DNA of 64,000 nt from Bacillota bacterium (GTDB lineage Bacteria; Bacillota; Dethiobacteria; DTU022): positions 62,001 through 126,000 of the forward strand of contig JAWSUE010000004.1 of assembly GCA_033549065.1 (NCBI GenBank). Direction: 5' to 3'. This document shows, piece after piece, positions 1 to 10,039 of the stretch. The notes under the pieces are model-generated. The model searched no databases and was not told where the DNA came from. It was given only the letters and a program-made list of their open reading frames with translations. A program made the position numbers and the translations under genes. Each line of letters starts with the position of its first letter. Position 1 is the first letter of the stretch.

Positions 1-637
1 CCTGCCAGCCGTATGCTCTAAACCGGAGACCGGTATCTTCAGTAAATGCCAGGTCCGTGCTGCCATCTATGGTAATTTTATTATCATCATAAAGGCAAAT
101 TAGTTTCCCCAATCCAAGATGGCCGGCCAGCGAGGCAGCTTCAGACGTTACCCCCTCCATCATGCAGCCATCACTGGAGAGGACATAAGTATAATGATCA
201 ATCAGTGTATACCCCGGCCGGTTAAATTCTGCTGCCAGTCTTCTTTCTGCAATGGCCATTCCCACCGCATTGGCAAAACCCTGGCCTAAAGGTCCGGTAG
301 TTGTTTCAACACCTGGAGTGTATCCATATTCGGGGTGGCCTGGGGTTTTACTCCCCCACTGCCTGAAATTTTTTATTTCCTCCAGGGGAAGAGCATATCC
401 TGACAGGTGGAGGAGCCCGTAAAGCAGCATCGAACCATGTCCTGCTGAAAGAACGAAACGGTCACGGTCAACCCAATCCGGACAATCGGGGCAATGCTTC
501 AGATGGTGTTTCCAGAGAGTATAGCCTACAGCTGCCGCTCCCATGGGAAGTCCGGGATGTCCTGAGTTAGCTTTTTCAACTGCATCAACCGCTAAAAACC
601 GGATTGTATTTACAGCCACTTGATCAATATTGTTCAA
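1..637 (-). CDS. tkt: Transketolase, N-terminal part (cut by window edge)
   Basis: This is the N-terminal ~212 residues of a thiamine-diphosphate transketolase, which moves two-carbon ketol units in the non-oxidative pentose phosphate pathway. Visible family motifs are [10 protein letters not shown] (residues 24-33), SAGHGS, the TGPLGQG loop, and the ThDP/metal segment SDGCMMEG followed by DDNKI. The start is the TTG at 637, about 10 nt after a GGAG ribosome binding site. The 3' part lies beyond the left edge, so it is unknown whether the gene is full length or split into subunits. It follows the lipoprotein gene at 656-1306 by 18 bp and is probably cotranscribed with it. Confidence 0.93.
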   Translation of the reverse strand, partial: MNNIDQVAVNTIRFLAVDAVEKANSGHPGLPMGAAAVGYTLWKHHLKHCPDCPDWVDRDRFVLSAGHGSMLLYGLLHLSGYALPLEEIKNFRQWGSKTPGHPEYGYTPGVETTTGPLGQGFANAVGMAIAERRLAAEFNRPGYTLIDHYTYVLSSDGCMMEGVTSEAASLAGHLGLGKLICLYDDNKITIDGSTDLAFTEDTGLRFRAYGWQ

Positions 638-655
638 TTTCCAAACACTCCTTCT

Positions 656-1306
656 TTATGGATTACCAATGACTATCATTTCTACGTCCAGGGCAATGTA
701 ATCGCTTAGCCCGCCAGTCACAGCGCTCTCCTGTTGTTTGCCAAAAATAATTGTATTAATAATTACTTTGAAACCCTGTTGTTCATCAGATTGATTTACA
801 ATCACTTCACGGATACCTTCCTCACCGGACTCTAACATAAGGTCTTCAATATTAAATTCAAAGTAGATGTCAGACAACCACTCATTTTGTTCATAATATT
901 CTACATCAAATGCCAGATTTACCCAATCCAGATCAAATACATCCGACTCTTCAACGAACCAGATCAGCCGGCCGGTATAAGCATATTCTTCGGTAAACTC
1001 AGCAATAAATCCAATATCGGATACAAAAAGATCCGGGCCAAGAATGACCTCTCCACTGGATAAACTTAGTTGGGCATGACTGATCCAGGGCCAATAGTAG
1101 TCAGAGATGATTGTCGCCGGAGGCTGATCAGGCTCACCAACTTCATCATTTTCATCTATTTCTACCTCTTCTACCTCAGGTTCTTCGTCAATCTCTTCTT
1201 CTGCCGGCGGACTTACCTGAGTAGGTTCAACTAGACATCCAATAAGCAAAATCATAAATATGGTGGTCAGCAAAAATACCATTAAAAAGCGGGTATTAAA
1301 TTTCAA
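656..1306 (-). CDS. Hypothetical lipoprotein with acidic linker
   Basis: 216 residues, not recognised as a named family. The N-terminus is a lipoprotein signal: basic start, hydrophobic stretch and lipobox LIGC with Cys24. An acidic, proline-containing linker (about residues 30-65, rich in Glu and Asp) should hold the C-terminal part away from the membrane. That part is mixed beta-rich sequence with many aromatic residues. The start is TTG at 1306, about 9 nt after GGAGG; the nearby ATG is out of frame and meets a stop at once. It lies between a SLC13-type carrier gene and tkt. Function unknown; an extracellular domain is inferred. Confidence 0.75.
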   Translation of the reverse strand: MKFNTRFLMVFLLTTIFMILLIGCLVEPTQVSPPAEEEIDEEPEVEEVEIDENDEVGEPDQPPATIISDYYWPWISHAQLSLSSGEVILGPDLFVSDIGFIAEFTEEYAYTGRLIWFVEESDVFDLDWVNLAFDVEYYEQNEWLSDIYFEFNIEDLMLESGEEGIREVIVNQSDEQQGFKVIINTIIFGKQQESAVTGGLSDYIALDVEMIVIGNP

Positions 1307-1418
1307 TGCATTCCACCTCCCTCAATAATTCAGATCGTGAATTAAAAGCAATCTATTTAATATGTACAACTTAGTACTTTTTCGACACAAGCCATTTAGA
1401 ACCTTCACCCAGCAATTC

Positions 1419-3197
1419 CTAAAGCGGCCAGACAATCATTATCAGCGGAATAGCAACCAAAACAATAATTATTTCCAGAGGAAGACCCATCCGCCAGTAA
1501 TCACCAAATCTATATCCACCAGGACCCATCACCAAAGTGTTGGATTGATGCCCGATGGGGGTTAGAAAAGCACAGGAAGCTCCAATTGCAACGGCCATCA
1601 AGAAAGGATCTACCGAAAAACCGGAACCAACCGCAACGCTGATGGCAATTGGGGCCATTAACACTGCTGCTGCTGCATTGTTGACCAGATCCGAAAGAAA
1701 CATTGTGCCGACCAGGATTAGCGTAAGGGTAACCCAGGGCATGGCATTCCCGGAAGTATGCATAATTAATTCTGCAATCATACCGGCTCCCCCGGTGGTT
1801 TCAAGAGCCTGGCTAACCGGAATCATTGCTCCCAACAATACAATAACCGGCCAATCCACGCTTTCATAGATCTCCCTTAAAGAAATAAAACCGGCTAATA
1901 CCATAACCAGGGCTGCAGATGTAAAAGCGATCTGGATCGGAAGAAGTCCCGTTGCCGCAAGTGTTAAGGCTGCAGCGAATATCAGTATCCCCAGGAAAAC
2001 CCTCTGGGGTTGATCAACCCGCAGACCTCTTTCAACAAGAGGCAGTAAACCGAGTGATGGTAAAACTTCATTCAGTGTATCTACCGGTCCCTGCAACAGC
2101 AAAACATCACCAACACGAAATTTGATTTTATCCGGTTTTTTACTAAGACGGCTGCCCTGTCTTGAAAGGCCAAGCAGGTTTACGCCGTATCGTGACCTGA
2201 GGTTTAACGATCGTGCTGTCTTCCCTTCAAGCATTGAATTTCTGGTTATAGTTGCCTCCATTACGGTAACCTCTTCGGAACTGAGCACTTCTTCATCCAG
2301 TTTATCTGTTTCTGCAAGCTTGAGACCGGTTGTATGAAGAAAATCTTTTAGATCTTCAGCATTGGCCCTGATTACAAGTTCATCGCCTTCCTTGAACGTC
2401 CGATATGGAGATGGAGCGGGAAACTTCTGCCCGTTACGGATATGTCCGACTACAATGATATCACCATCGGTTGCCTCTTCCAGATCCCGCAGTCTTTTTC
2501 CGGTTAAAGATGACTTCCCGGGAACAAAAATCTCGGTGATATAATCATCAATTTTAAAAAGCTCCTCCCTGGAAAGCTGTCCTTTCCGCTGTGGTATCAG
2601 CCGCCAACCGAGGAGAATAATAAAGATAAATCCGGCCAGGGCTACTCCTGCTCCCACCGGTGCAAAATCAAACATCCGGAAAGGAACTCCCAGAGAAGTC
2701 TCGGCTCTGAAAATTGAGATTATTATATTCGGGGGAGTGCCTACCTGGGTAATCAGCCCACCAAGAAGAGAACCAAAGGCAAGAGGCATCAAAAAAAGGG
2801 AAGGCGAGCGATTACTTTTGCGGGCCATTCTTATAGCCACAGGCATAAACAGGGCAAGGGCTCCAATATTATTCATAAATCCAGAACTTAATGTTACTGC
2901 TAAAACAAGCACTGATAGCTGTATATTTGCATTCTCACCAACCCTTGATATTAGGCGGGCAATATAGTCTACCATTCCGGAATTAAACAACGCCCTGCTG
3001 ACAATCAGCACTGCAGCAACGGTAATAACAGCAGGATGGCCAAACCCGGAAAAGGCATTCTCGGGAGGAACTAATCCTAGAACCGTCACAATCAGCAAGG
3101 CAAAAAGAGCAACCAGATCATATCTCCATCTCCCCCAGATAAAAAGAAACAGGATCAACCCCAGGACTGAAAAGATGATTATTTGTTCAATCGGCAT
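1419..3197 (-). CDS. SLC13/DASS-type anion symporter with two RCK_C domains (copy 2)
   Basis: 592-residue inner-membrane carrier of the divalent anion:Na+ symporter superfamily (citrate transporter-like fold). N-terminal membrane helices cover about residues 1-190. Two soluble TrkA-C (RCK_C) domains follow at about 200-290 and 310-395, and then a second membrane block. Symmetry-related segments are visible (FMNNIGALALFMPVAI in the first half, LVNNAAAAVLMAPIAI in the second). The start is the ATG at 3197, preceded by GGGAGG at 8 nt; a longer frame begins upstream but lacks a ribosome binding site. Its neighbour at 3270-5045 is a close paralogue, so this is a tandem duplication. The substrate (dicarboxylate, sulfate or other) cannot be read from sequence. 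Confidence 0.88.
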   Translation of the reverse strand: MPIEQIIIFSVLGLILFLFIWGRWRYDLVALFALLIVTVLGLVPPENAFSGFGHPAVITVAAVLIVSRALFNSGMVDYIARLISRVGENANIQLSVLVLAVTLSSGFMNNIGALALFMPVAIRMARKSNRSPSLFLMPLAFGSLLGGLITQVGTPPNIIISIFRAETSLGVPFRMFDFAPVGAGVALAGFIFIILLGWRLIPQRKGQLSREELFKIDDYITEIFVPGKSSLTGKRLRDLEEATDGDIIVVGHIRNGQKFPAPSPYRTFKEGDELVIRANAEDLKDFLHTTGLKLAETDKLDEEVLSSEEVTVMEATITRNSMLEGKTARSLNLRSRYGVNLLGLSRQGSRLSKKPDKIKFRVGDVLLLQGPVDTLNEVLPSLGLLPLVERGLRVDQPQRVFLGILIFAAALTLAATGLLPIQIAFTSAALVMVLAGFISLREIYESVDWPVIVLLGAMIPVSQALETTGGAGMIAELIMHTSGNAMPWVTLTLILVGTMFLSDLVNNAAAAVLMAPIAISVAVGSGFSVDPFLMAVAIGASCAFLTPIGHQSNTLVMGPGGYRFGDYWRMGLPLEIIIVLVAIPLIMIVWPL

Positions 3198-3269
3198 ATG
3201 TAAAACCTCCCTGAGATTGAAAAGCTCCAGAGACAGGCAAAAAGGAACTGGCATAAGATTAACAAGGCT

Positions 3270-5045
3270 TTATAAAGGCCAGAAGAGCATAATTAGCGGT
3301 ACTGTAGTAATTATTACCAGTAAAGTAAGCGGTAATCCCATACGCCAGTAATCACCAAAATGATACCCACCCGGCCCCATAACCAATGTGTTTGATTGGT
3401 GCCCGATGGGAGTAAGAAATGCACAGGATGCCCCGACAGCAACTACCATCAATAAGGGATCACCTGAATAACCAAGCCCGCCTGCCACGCTCAGGGCTAT
3501 TGGCGCCATTAGTAGTGCTGCAGCTGCATTATTAACAACATTGGATAACAATATGGTAATCACCAGTAAAATTGTCAGTACAACCCACGGCATCAAATCT
3601 CCGGTAAGATAAAAAATTGCTTCTCCGATAGTTTGAGCTCCTCCAGTGGTCTTCAGGGCATTACTGACCGGGATCATCGCTCCGAGGAGGACTATAATCG
3701 GCCATTCAATACTCTCATAAAGTTCTTTCAGGTTAATAAATCCGGTCAGCAGCATGACTGTAGCAGCCGAGATGAAAGAAACCTGAATGGGAAGCAAGCC
3801 GAATGTGGTACTTAATATTGCTGCCGTAAATATTCCGACACAAAGATAGGCCCGCCGGGATTGATTTAGTTTAAGCCCCCTTTCAACCAGGGGGAGACAG
3901 CCCAAAGTCGACATTACCTCCCGTAAAACCTCCATGCGTCCCTGAAGCAGCAGAACATCTCCTGGCCGGAGACGAATCTGGTCCGGACGGGCAGTTAATC
4001 TGGCACCCTCTCGTGAAATACCTAAAAGGTTAATTCCGTATATTGTACGCAGGGTCAGCGATCTTGCTGTTTGACCCTCAAGAGGTGAATTATTGGTCAC
4101 CACTGCTTCTACAACGCTTATTTCATCCGAGCGTAGATCTTCGGCACTAAGCTTTCGTGAAGCAGCGAGTTCTAGCCCGGTAACATCTAAAAATTCTTTC
4201 AGATCTTCAGCATTCGCCTTGATGATTATATGGTCATCTTCCTGAAATGCCCTGTAAGGCGAGAAAAAGGGCAGCTTCTTTTTATTTCTGACATGGCCGA
4301 CCACCATGATATCACCGTCTGTTGCCTTTCCGAGATCAAGCAGCCTTTTACCGGCGTACCTGGATCCTTTAGGTACATAGACTTCAGTAAGATAATTGTC
4401 AATTTCAAAAAGATCTTCCGGGGAAGTACGTCCTTTACGGCATGGAATCAGGCGCCATCCCAGAAAAATAATAAAGAGCAACCCGATCAATGCTACTCCT
4501 GCTCCAACCGGAGTAAAATCAAACATCCTGAAAGGTGCTCCAACCGCTGTGCCTTCACGAAAGAGGGAGATAATAATGTTGGGTGGTGTCCCTATCTGGG
4601 TCATTAATCCTCCCAGCAGAGAACCGGATGCCAGCGGCATAAGGTAAATTGACGGGGATCGGTTATTTTTCCGGGCAATGCGGATTGCGACCGGCATGAA
4701 TAAAGCCAGTGCCCCGATATTATTCATAAAAGCCGAAAATACAGTTACTCCTGTGATAAGGATAAAAAACTGCATGCCCGCACTTTTGTTGATACGGGCC
4801 ATCAATCTAACCAGGGAATCAATCAGTCCCGAATTCATCAAGGCTCTGGTTACTATCAATACCGAAGCCACAGTTATTACTGCCGGGTGGCCAAACCCCA
4901 GGAATGCTTCATCCCCGGGGATTATACCGATCGTGGTAAGCATAAGTAGGGCCAGAACAGCCACCAGGTCATAACGGAATCTTCCCCATATAAAAAAAAT
5001 GAGCACAACTGCCAATACTGAAAAAACAATATACTGTTCAGCCAT
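3270..5045 (-). CDS. SLC13/DASS-type anion symporter with two RCK_C domains (copy 1)
   Basis: 591-residue membrane carrier, collinear with and highly similar to the gene at 1419-3197. It has the same N-terminal helices, two central RCK_C domains and C-terminal helices. Conserved segments include AFMNNIGALALFMPVAI and the C-terminal GASCAFLTPIGHQSNTLVMG. RCK_C domains in such carriers are thought to bind a ligand that gates transport. The ribosome binding site AAAGGA lies about 12 nt before the ATG. It sits 25 bp after the DUF4097 lipoprotein gene, and an operon of lipoprotein, carrier 1 and carrier 2 is likely. Substrate unknown. Confidence 0.88.
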   Translation of the reverse strand: MAEQYIVFSVLAVVLIFFIWGRFRYDLVAVLALLMLTTIGIIPGDEAFLGFGHPAVITVASVLIVTRALMNSGLIDSLVRLMARINKSAGMQFFILITGVTVFSAFMNNIGALALFMPVAIRIARKNNRSPSIYLMPLASGSLLGGLMTQIGTPPNIIISLFREGTAVGAPFRMFDFTPVGAGVALIGLLFIIFLGWRLIPCRKGRTSPEDLFEIDNYLTEVYVPKGSRYAGKRLLDLGKATDGDIMVVGHVRNKKKLPFFSPYRAFQEDDHIIIKANAEDLKEFLDVTGLELAASRKLSAEDLRSDEISVVEAVVTNNSPLEGQTARSLTLRTIYGINLLGISREGARLTARPDQIRLRPGDVLLLQGRMEVLREVMSTLGCLPLVERGLKLNQSRRAYLCVGIFTAAILSTTFGLLPIQVSFISAATVMLLTGFINLKELYESIEWPIIVLLGAMIPVSNALKTTGGAQTIGEAIFYLTGDLMPWVVLTILLVITILLSNVVNNAAAALLMAPIALSVAGGLGYSGDPLLMVVAVGASCAFLTPIGHQSNTLVMGPGGYHFGDYWRMGLPLTLLVIITTVPLIMLFWPL

Positions 5046-5070
5046 TAACTGATAGTATCCTTTCGGGTGA

Positions 5071-5868
5071 TTACCTTAAAACCAACAAATCTATTGCTCC
5101 ATTAGAAGTGTTAAGCCTGATGCTATTACCGCCACCGTTCATAACCCCAACCAGGCTATTCTGCTTTAGATCAACTGAATCAAAATTGAGATTAGAAATA
5201 GTGATCGATCCATTTGAGGTTTCAGCCGCGAAATCCGCTTCTACGCTCTGGGCAACATGGAGAGTAATGGTGCCATTGCTGGTCCTGATTTCAAGATCAT
5301 CATGCAGAAGTCTTACTTCAGCTTCGATATTGCCATTAGAAGTGCTTAGCCCTCCCAAACTCCTGGCGCCGATAACTGAAATATCCCCGTTGCTGCTTCT
5401 GGCAGTGACAATCCCATTAATTTCCTGAGCTGAAATGGTGCCGTTAGATGTGGCCAACCATGGATTGCCGGTTACTCCGACAAGATTGATATTGCCATTT
5501 GAACACTCGATGTGGTTGACTGTTATATCTGCAGGAATTTTTATATCATATTTAACAGTGACATCAGTTGGCTGGCCGGGATGATCAGTTCGAATCGTCA
5601 TTGTTTCAGCGATATCTATAAATATTTCAACTTCCTCCAGAGCTGACTGCCCGTGAGTACTTTCCTTAACCGCCCTGATTTCAACATTGTCCTGGTCCCA
5701 ACCAACAACCGTTACATCACCATTGGGATTAAAAATCTCGAGTATAGTCCCAGAACGAACTTTATATGACTGCAGAAATTCTTCAGTGGTTATAACCCTG
5801 CCGCAGCCGGATAGAATTAGAAGCATAAAAATTACCGGAATAATAATATTGCGGGCCGAATAATTCAT
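5071..5868 (-). CDS. DUF4097-family beta-repeat lipoprotein
   Basis: 265-residue predicted lipoprotein (signal ending LILSGC) with a repetitive beta-strand domain of the DUF4097 type. The repeat core is seen seven times as SNG-x-I: SNGNI, SNGTI, SNGDI, SNGNI, SNGTI, SNGSI and SNGAI, spaced about 18-30 residues apart. This suggests a right-handed beta-solenoid with Asn-Gly turns. Start: ATG after AGGAGG. DUF4097 proteins are usually cell-surface or envelope proteins of unknown role. Here the gene leads the SLC13 carrier pair, which makes a link to that transport system possible but unproven. Confidence 0.82.
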   Translation of the reverse strand: MNYSARNIIIPVIFMLLILSGCGRVITTEEFLQSYKVRSGTILEIFNPNGDVTVVGWDQDNVEIRAVKESTHGQSALEEVEIFIDIAETMTIRTDHPGQPTDVTVKYDIKIPADITVNHIECSNGNINLVGVTGNPWLATSNGTISAQEINGIVTARSSNGDISVIGARSLGGLSTSNGNIEAEVRLLHDDLEIRTSNGTITLHVAQSVEADFAAETSNGSITISNLNFDSVDLKQNSLVGVMNGGGNSIRLNTSNGAIDLLVLR

Positions 5869-6086
5869 ATAATTATAACCTCCTGTATTAAATTATTATT
5901 TGTAAAGATCTTTTCGCTTTTATTTAAGAATCAATCATTTGCTGGCTTTATCATATCTTTTTTTAGGCTTTCAGATCAAGACATTATCGTTATGGCACCA
6001 AACATTTTTTCATTGATGCTTTCCTGGTCGGTTTTTTTATTATATAGTATTGGTTAGTCTTAAAATTAATTTTGGAGATTGATCCT

Positions 6087-7007
6087 TTGAATCGTTATTT
6101 ACCATACCTGGCTGGAATAGGAGTGGCTTTAACCTGGGGCTTTTCTTTCATGTTCACCAGAAGTGCTCTTGATCAATTGTCTCCATTTCATCTCCTTGGC
6201 CTGCGGTTTGCTGCGGCAGCAGGCGCAATGCTTCTATTAAGGTTATTTAAGATAATAACTATTGATATTATTCCCGCTGATTATATTTCGCTGCTTCCAC
6301 TGGCAGTATTTCAACCCATCCTTTATTTCTCAGCAGAAACTGCAGGTGTTATGCTTACATCGGCCTCTTATTCGGGTATGATGATTGCGGCAATCCCGAT
6401 TTTTGTTGCAATTTTTTCCGCATTCATTCTGCGGGAATACCCGTCAAAACTTCAGGTGTTTTTCATCATCGCTTCTGTTAGTGGTGTAGTATTTATTGTA
6501 TTTATGGATAACCAGTCGATTACCGGCGTTAACCCATTGGGTACTCTCGCCCTTTTAGGTGCTGTAATGGCTGCTGCATGTTACAATATTTCATCACGCA
6601 AAGCATCGGTTTATTACAATCCCCTGCAGCTTACATGGGTTATGATGGTTGTTGGAGCTATTGTCTTCAATGCTGTTTCTCTGGTTCAGCATATAATGGA
6701 TGGAAGGATCAATCAGTTTTTAACACCATTGGCTGATCAATGGCTGACAATAATCTATCTCGGTGTTGCATCATCCGTAGCTGCTTTTTTTATGTATAAT
6801 TTTATGCTCAGCAAGATTGCGGCCACCAGGGGATCTGTATTTGCCAATATGGTTACTGTAGTCGCTATTGCAGCCGGAGTTATTTTCAGGGGTGAGACAG
6901 TATACTGGTACCATCTGATCGGTACTGCTGCCATACTGGCCGGGGTTTGGGGAACAAATCGTTTCTCACCTCAGGTTGAAAAATATCTTGGGCAATCCGA
7001 CAACTAA
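6087..7007 (+). CDS. EamA (DMT superfamily) transporter
   Basis: 306-residue membrane protein with about ten hydrophobic helices in two EamA repeats, the layout of drug/metabolite exporters. The first repeat begins GIGVALTWGFSFMFTRSAL, a typical DMT opening (W-G-x-x-F). The C-terminal repeat ends with GTAAILAGVWGTNR. The start is the TTG at 6087, 8 nt after GGAG; another in-frame TTG at 6072 overlaps the ribosome binding site and is less likely. It converges with the MATE gene, and the two coding ends overlap by 4 bp. Substrate not predictable. Confidence 0.9.
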   Translation: MNRYLPYLAGIGVALTWGFSFMFTRSALDQLSPFHLLGLRFAAAAGAMLLLRLFKIITIDIIPADYISLLPLAVFQPILYFSAETAGVMLTSASYSGMMIAAIPIFVAIFSAFILREYPSKLQVFFIIASVSGVVFIVFMDNQSITGVNPLGTLALLGAVMAAACYNISSRKASVYYNPLQLTWVMMVVGAIVFNAVSLVQHIMDGRINQFLTPLADQWLTIIYLGVASSVAAFFMYNFMLSKIAATRGSVFANMVTVVAIAAGVIFRGETVYWYHLIGTAAILAGVWGTNRFSPQVEKYLGQSDN

Positions 7008-8428
7008 GATTCAATAGAAGGCAGCGGTTCAACAACTTGTCTTACCGAAGATATTTCAGGTTGTGTATACCAGCGATAGATTAAAATACCAACCAATAAT
7101 AGGGTCAATATTTCAGAAAAAATCGGGGTGATCCATATCCCCGTTTCTGCCCAATATTTTGGGAAAATGTTTAATCCAATTACCGTAAAAACCAATCCCC
7201 TCGACATGGCCACCAGTAAGGAACTCCCGGCCTTTTCAAGAGCTGTGAAAAACATGGAACTGATAATGCTAATCGGCATAATCAGCAGTGTCCAACTGAT
7301 AAATGCTGTCGCTTCTATTGTCAGTTTCATTGCTTCCGGATGTTCTGGAATAAAGAGCACAATCATGGCCGCCGATTGCGTCCTCAGGATGATAAAGAAT
7401 ACTAAACCCAGAAGGGAAGATATACTGATCAACCTGACTAAAGTTTGTTTGACTCTATCGTGATAGCCTGCTCCGTGGTTATAACTTAAGATAGGCTGTG
7501 ATCCGGTACAGAGCCCAAGGAAAACAACAGAGCCGATGAGCATCAGATATTGAACCATGGCGAATGCTGCCACACCATCGCTGCCGAGATAGTAGAGCAG
7601 GGTTCGGTTGAATAAAAAAGTGGTTACCCCGGCCGCTACACTGGTAAAAAACTCTGAAGAACCATTAAAGGCAACCATTTTCAGGGTAATAAATCCTCCG
7701 CCCGGTATGCCAAACCGAAGTCCGGCTTTTTGCTTCAGCGCTTTATAAACAAAATAAGCGATGAAGATGAAAGCACCAAGGGTTTGGGATAATCCTGTAG
7801 CTAACGCTGCCCCGCCTATGCCCATTCCGAGCCGAAAGAGAAAAAGATAGTCAAGCAAAATGTTAAGCCCTGCCATACCCATCATAACACCGGTAGCGAA
7901 GTTTGGGCGCCCGTCATTACGTACAGTCTGCTCCAGAACAAAGATCAAGATCATTGTAGTAAAAAAGGGATAGATGGTCAAAAGGTATTCTCCTGCCATC
8001 ACCCCAAGTGACCCTGATGTGCCGAGCAGATCCAGTATTACCGGATAGGCAAAAATCACAATTACACTGCCCGTAACACCAAGGATGGTGCCCAGTGTTA
8101 CAACCAATCCCAAAACTCTTCTGGCCATGATTGTTTTCCCTGCACCCTGCAAAACAGCAACCCTGGCGTTACCGCCAACACCGATCATAACCGCCAGGCC
8201 GATAAAAAAGGCCAGTATTGGATAAAGAATATTAACTGAAGCCAGCGCCTCCGGACCCAGGCTTCTACCAACCATAACGGCATCTGCTATATGGTAGCAG
8301 GCCATGAAAAGCATTGAAGCAACCGCCGGTAGAGAATTCCTCAGAATCAGTTTCCCCGGCGGATGATTTAAAAATGCCTCACGAGCCGGATCATCAGAAA
8401 ATATTTTCAGGTTATCAGCTCCGGTCAT
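7004..8428 (-). CDS. MATE family efflux transporter
   Basis: 474-residue multidrug and toxin extrusion type carrier with twelve predicted helices in two MatE halves. The N-terminus has the usual segment LPAVASMLFMACYHIADAVM with GRSLGPEALA. Members usually export cationic compounds using a Na+ or H+ gradient. The start ATG follows GGAGGT by about 9 nt. It converges on the EamA gene with a 4-bp overlap of the two stop regions, and no terminator hairpin is visible between them. Substrate unknown. Confidence 0.92.
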   Translation of the reverse strand: MTGADNLKIFSDDPAREAFLNHPPGKLILRNSLPAVASMLFMACYHIADAVMVGRSLGPEALASVNILYPILAFFIGLAVMIGVGGNARVAVLQGAGKTIMARRVLGLVVTLGTILGVTGSVIVIFAYPVILDLLGTSGSLGVMAGEYLLTIYPFFTTMILIFVLEQTVRNDGRPNFATGVMMGMAGLNILLDYLFLFRLGMGIGGAALATGLSQTLGAFIFIAYFVYKALKQKAGLRFGIPGGGFITLKMVAFNGSSEFFTSVAAGVTTFLFNRTLLYYLGSDGVAAFAMVQYLMLIGSVVFLGLCTGSQPILSYNHGAGYHDRVKQTLVRLISISSLLGLVFFIILRTQSAAMIVLFIPEHPEAMKLTIEATAFISWTLLIMPISIISSMFFTALEKAGSSLLVAMSRGLVFTVIGLNIFPKYWAETGIWITPIFSEILTLLLVGILIYRWYTQPEISSVRQVVEPLPSIES

Positions 8429-8534
8429 AGTTAACTACCTCCAGCTTTCTATATTAGCACTTTTAATATTTCATGACCAGATTAACGAAACTCCCTGAAC
8501 GAACAAAGGTACCTGTGAATGATTTTCAGTAAAA

Positions 8535-10019
8535 CTAAAGTCTGATTTTAAATGGTCTTTTCAGGTCATGGCAAATAATTTGAACAACATGGCGTCCCGT
8601 TAACATCGAACCGGGTAATCCGGATGGAGGCTCTACCCACTGTCCGATCTGATAAAAATTTCTCAACCCGGGCATTTTCTTTGGGATCTTGAAGCGCCCG
8701 GTTGCCGGAGGAACAATCCAGGCCATATAAGCCCCTTTATAGACATTGGTATAGTGGTTATATGTAGCCGGAGTTGCAACATCTACCACCTCGATATTTC
8801 CCCTGACTGCAGGAAATCGCTTTTCTACCAATTTTACTACCTGCTGCGCCAGTTTTTCTTTCTTATCGCGGTAGCGTATTTTATTTTGCGAATCTGCATG
8901 CCAGTAATCGTAATCAGAATAGAGGACAGCAGATACAAAGGTTTTTCCTGAAGGAGCCAGACTTGGATCATAAAAATGGTTAGTAATATAAAGATATTTA
9001 TTCTCTTCACTTCCCAACTTAATCGGGTTATCCAATTTGACAGCCAGCTTCTTATCTTCAGAAGACAAATCACAGTTAACACCCATGGAAACCTGAACAG
9101 ATGTATATATCGGCAATTTATTAAAACTATCCCGGATTAAAGGAGTGAGATATTTGCCTTTCAGCAATTCGTATGCTGTATGATGCAAATCAGCTGCGGA
9201 TATTATTATATCGCCTTTTACCTCACAGCCATCTTCAAGAAGTAAACCTACTGCCTGTCCTTCCTCTATAATAATTTCTCGAACTTTTTTACGATAATTT
9301 ATTGCCCCTCCGAGATCTATAAAATACTTCTCTATCGAGCGGGCAAATTGCAGGGATCCCCCTTGAGGGAAACCGGCATCCCGGTTATGAAAGGAAGCAA
9401 GGGTTGTGATCAAACCTATCATGGAATAGCGAGTTGGCATTATCAATTCCAGGGCTTCTCTCAGAAAGGGAGCCTTGATCTGTTTTAAATAATCAGCAAT
9501 GGTTACTCTGGCAAATTTGCCTGACACCTTAAACATGGGCATCATTTTGATCAGGATCATGAGGATATGCCATGCTTTGATCAATTCATCCGGTTTTTCC
9601 AGGGGAAATTCCAGCCCGGCCATTGTCCTCGCGCCGTCAATTAAATCTTTAATTATATCTGAATCATCAGGCGCGTATTCAATTAGATGTTCTTCCAGTC
9701 TGTCCAGATCAGAATAGATGTGAAGGATTCTACCTCCACTTCCTTCAACGCTCATAAAAATATCATGATCGATAATCTCCGTATCCTCCAGAGCGCCTAC
9801 TTCCCGCCAAAGGCGGTTAAACTGGCTTCCATCACCGGAACCAGTCAGCCAGGAAATACACCCATCAAAAGTAAATCCTTTTCTCTCCCAGGCAGTACAT
9901 AATCCACCCGGTAGGTTATGCATTTCAAATATCTCTGCATCAAAACCGTTTCTTCTGGCATGAATCCCTGCCGAGAGACCTGCCATACCGGCGCCAATGA
10001 TTAATAATTTTTCAGCCAT
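8535..10019 (-). CDS. FAD-dependent oxidoreductase, phytoene-desaturase/retinol-saturase-like
   Basis: 494 residues. The N-terminal dinucleotide-binding fold is complete: IIGAGMAGLSAG (residues 7-18), the acidic residue ending the second strand (EIFE), then LPGGLCTAW and GFTFDGCISW. The C-terminal signature of CrtI-like enzymes is present as YQIGQWVEPPSGLPGSMLTG. These enzymes desaturate or isomerise polyenes or related lipids, but many bacterial members are uncharacterised. No crt cluster is nearby, so a carotenoid role is not supported. Start: ATG after GGAGGAG. An amidohydrolase gene lies 20 bp upstream, probably in the same transcript. A decayed relative lies at 25861-27283. Confidence 0.85.
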   Translation of the reverse strand: MAEKLLIIGAGMAGLSAGIHARRNGFDAEIFEMHNLPGGLCTAWERKGFTFDGCISWLTGSGDGSQFNRLWREVGALEDTEIIDHDIFMSVEGSGGRILHIYSDLDRLEEHLIEYAPDDSDIIKDLIDGARTMAGLEFPLEKPDELIKAWHILMILIKMMPMFKVSGKFARVTIADYLKQIKAPFLREALELIMPTRYSMIGLITTLASFHNRDAGFPQGGSLQFARSIEKYFIDLGGAINYRKKVREIIIEEGQAVGLLLEDGCEVKGDIIISAADLHHTAYELLKGKYLTPLIRDSFNKLPIYTSVQVSMGVNCDLSSEDKKLAVKLDNPIKLGSEENKYLYITNHFYDPSLAPSGKTFVSAVLYSDYDYWHADSQNKIRYRDKKEKLAQQVVKLVEKRFPAVRGNIEVVDVATPATYNHYTNVYKGAYMAWIVPPATGRFKIPKKMPGLRNFYQIGQWVEPPSGLPGSMLTGRHVVQIICHDLKRPFKIRL

Positions 10020-10039
10020 ATTATCTCCTCCGAATCCTT

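Noticed and set aside
8535-10019. Carotenoid biosynthesis gene
   Set aside because: The protein has CrtI-like motifs, but no crtB or other carotenoid genes are nearby and the family is broad, so only a general oxidoreductase call is made.
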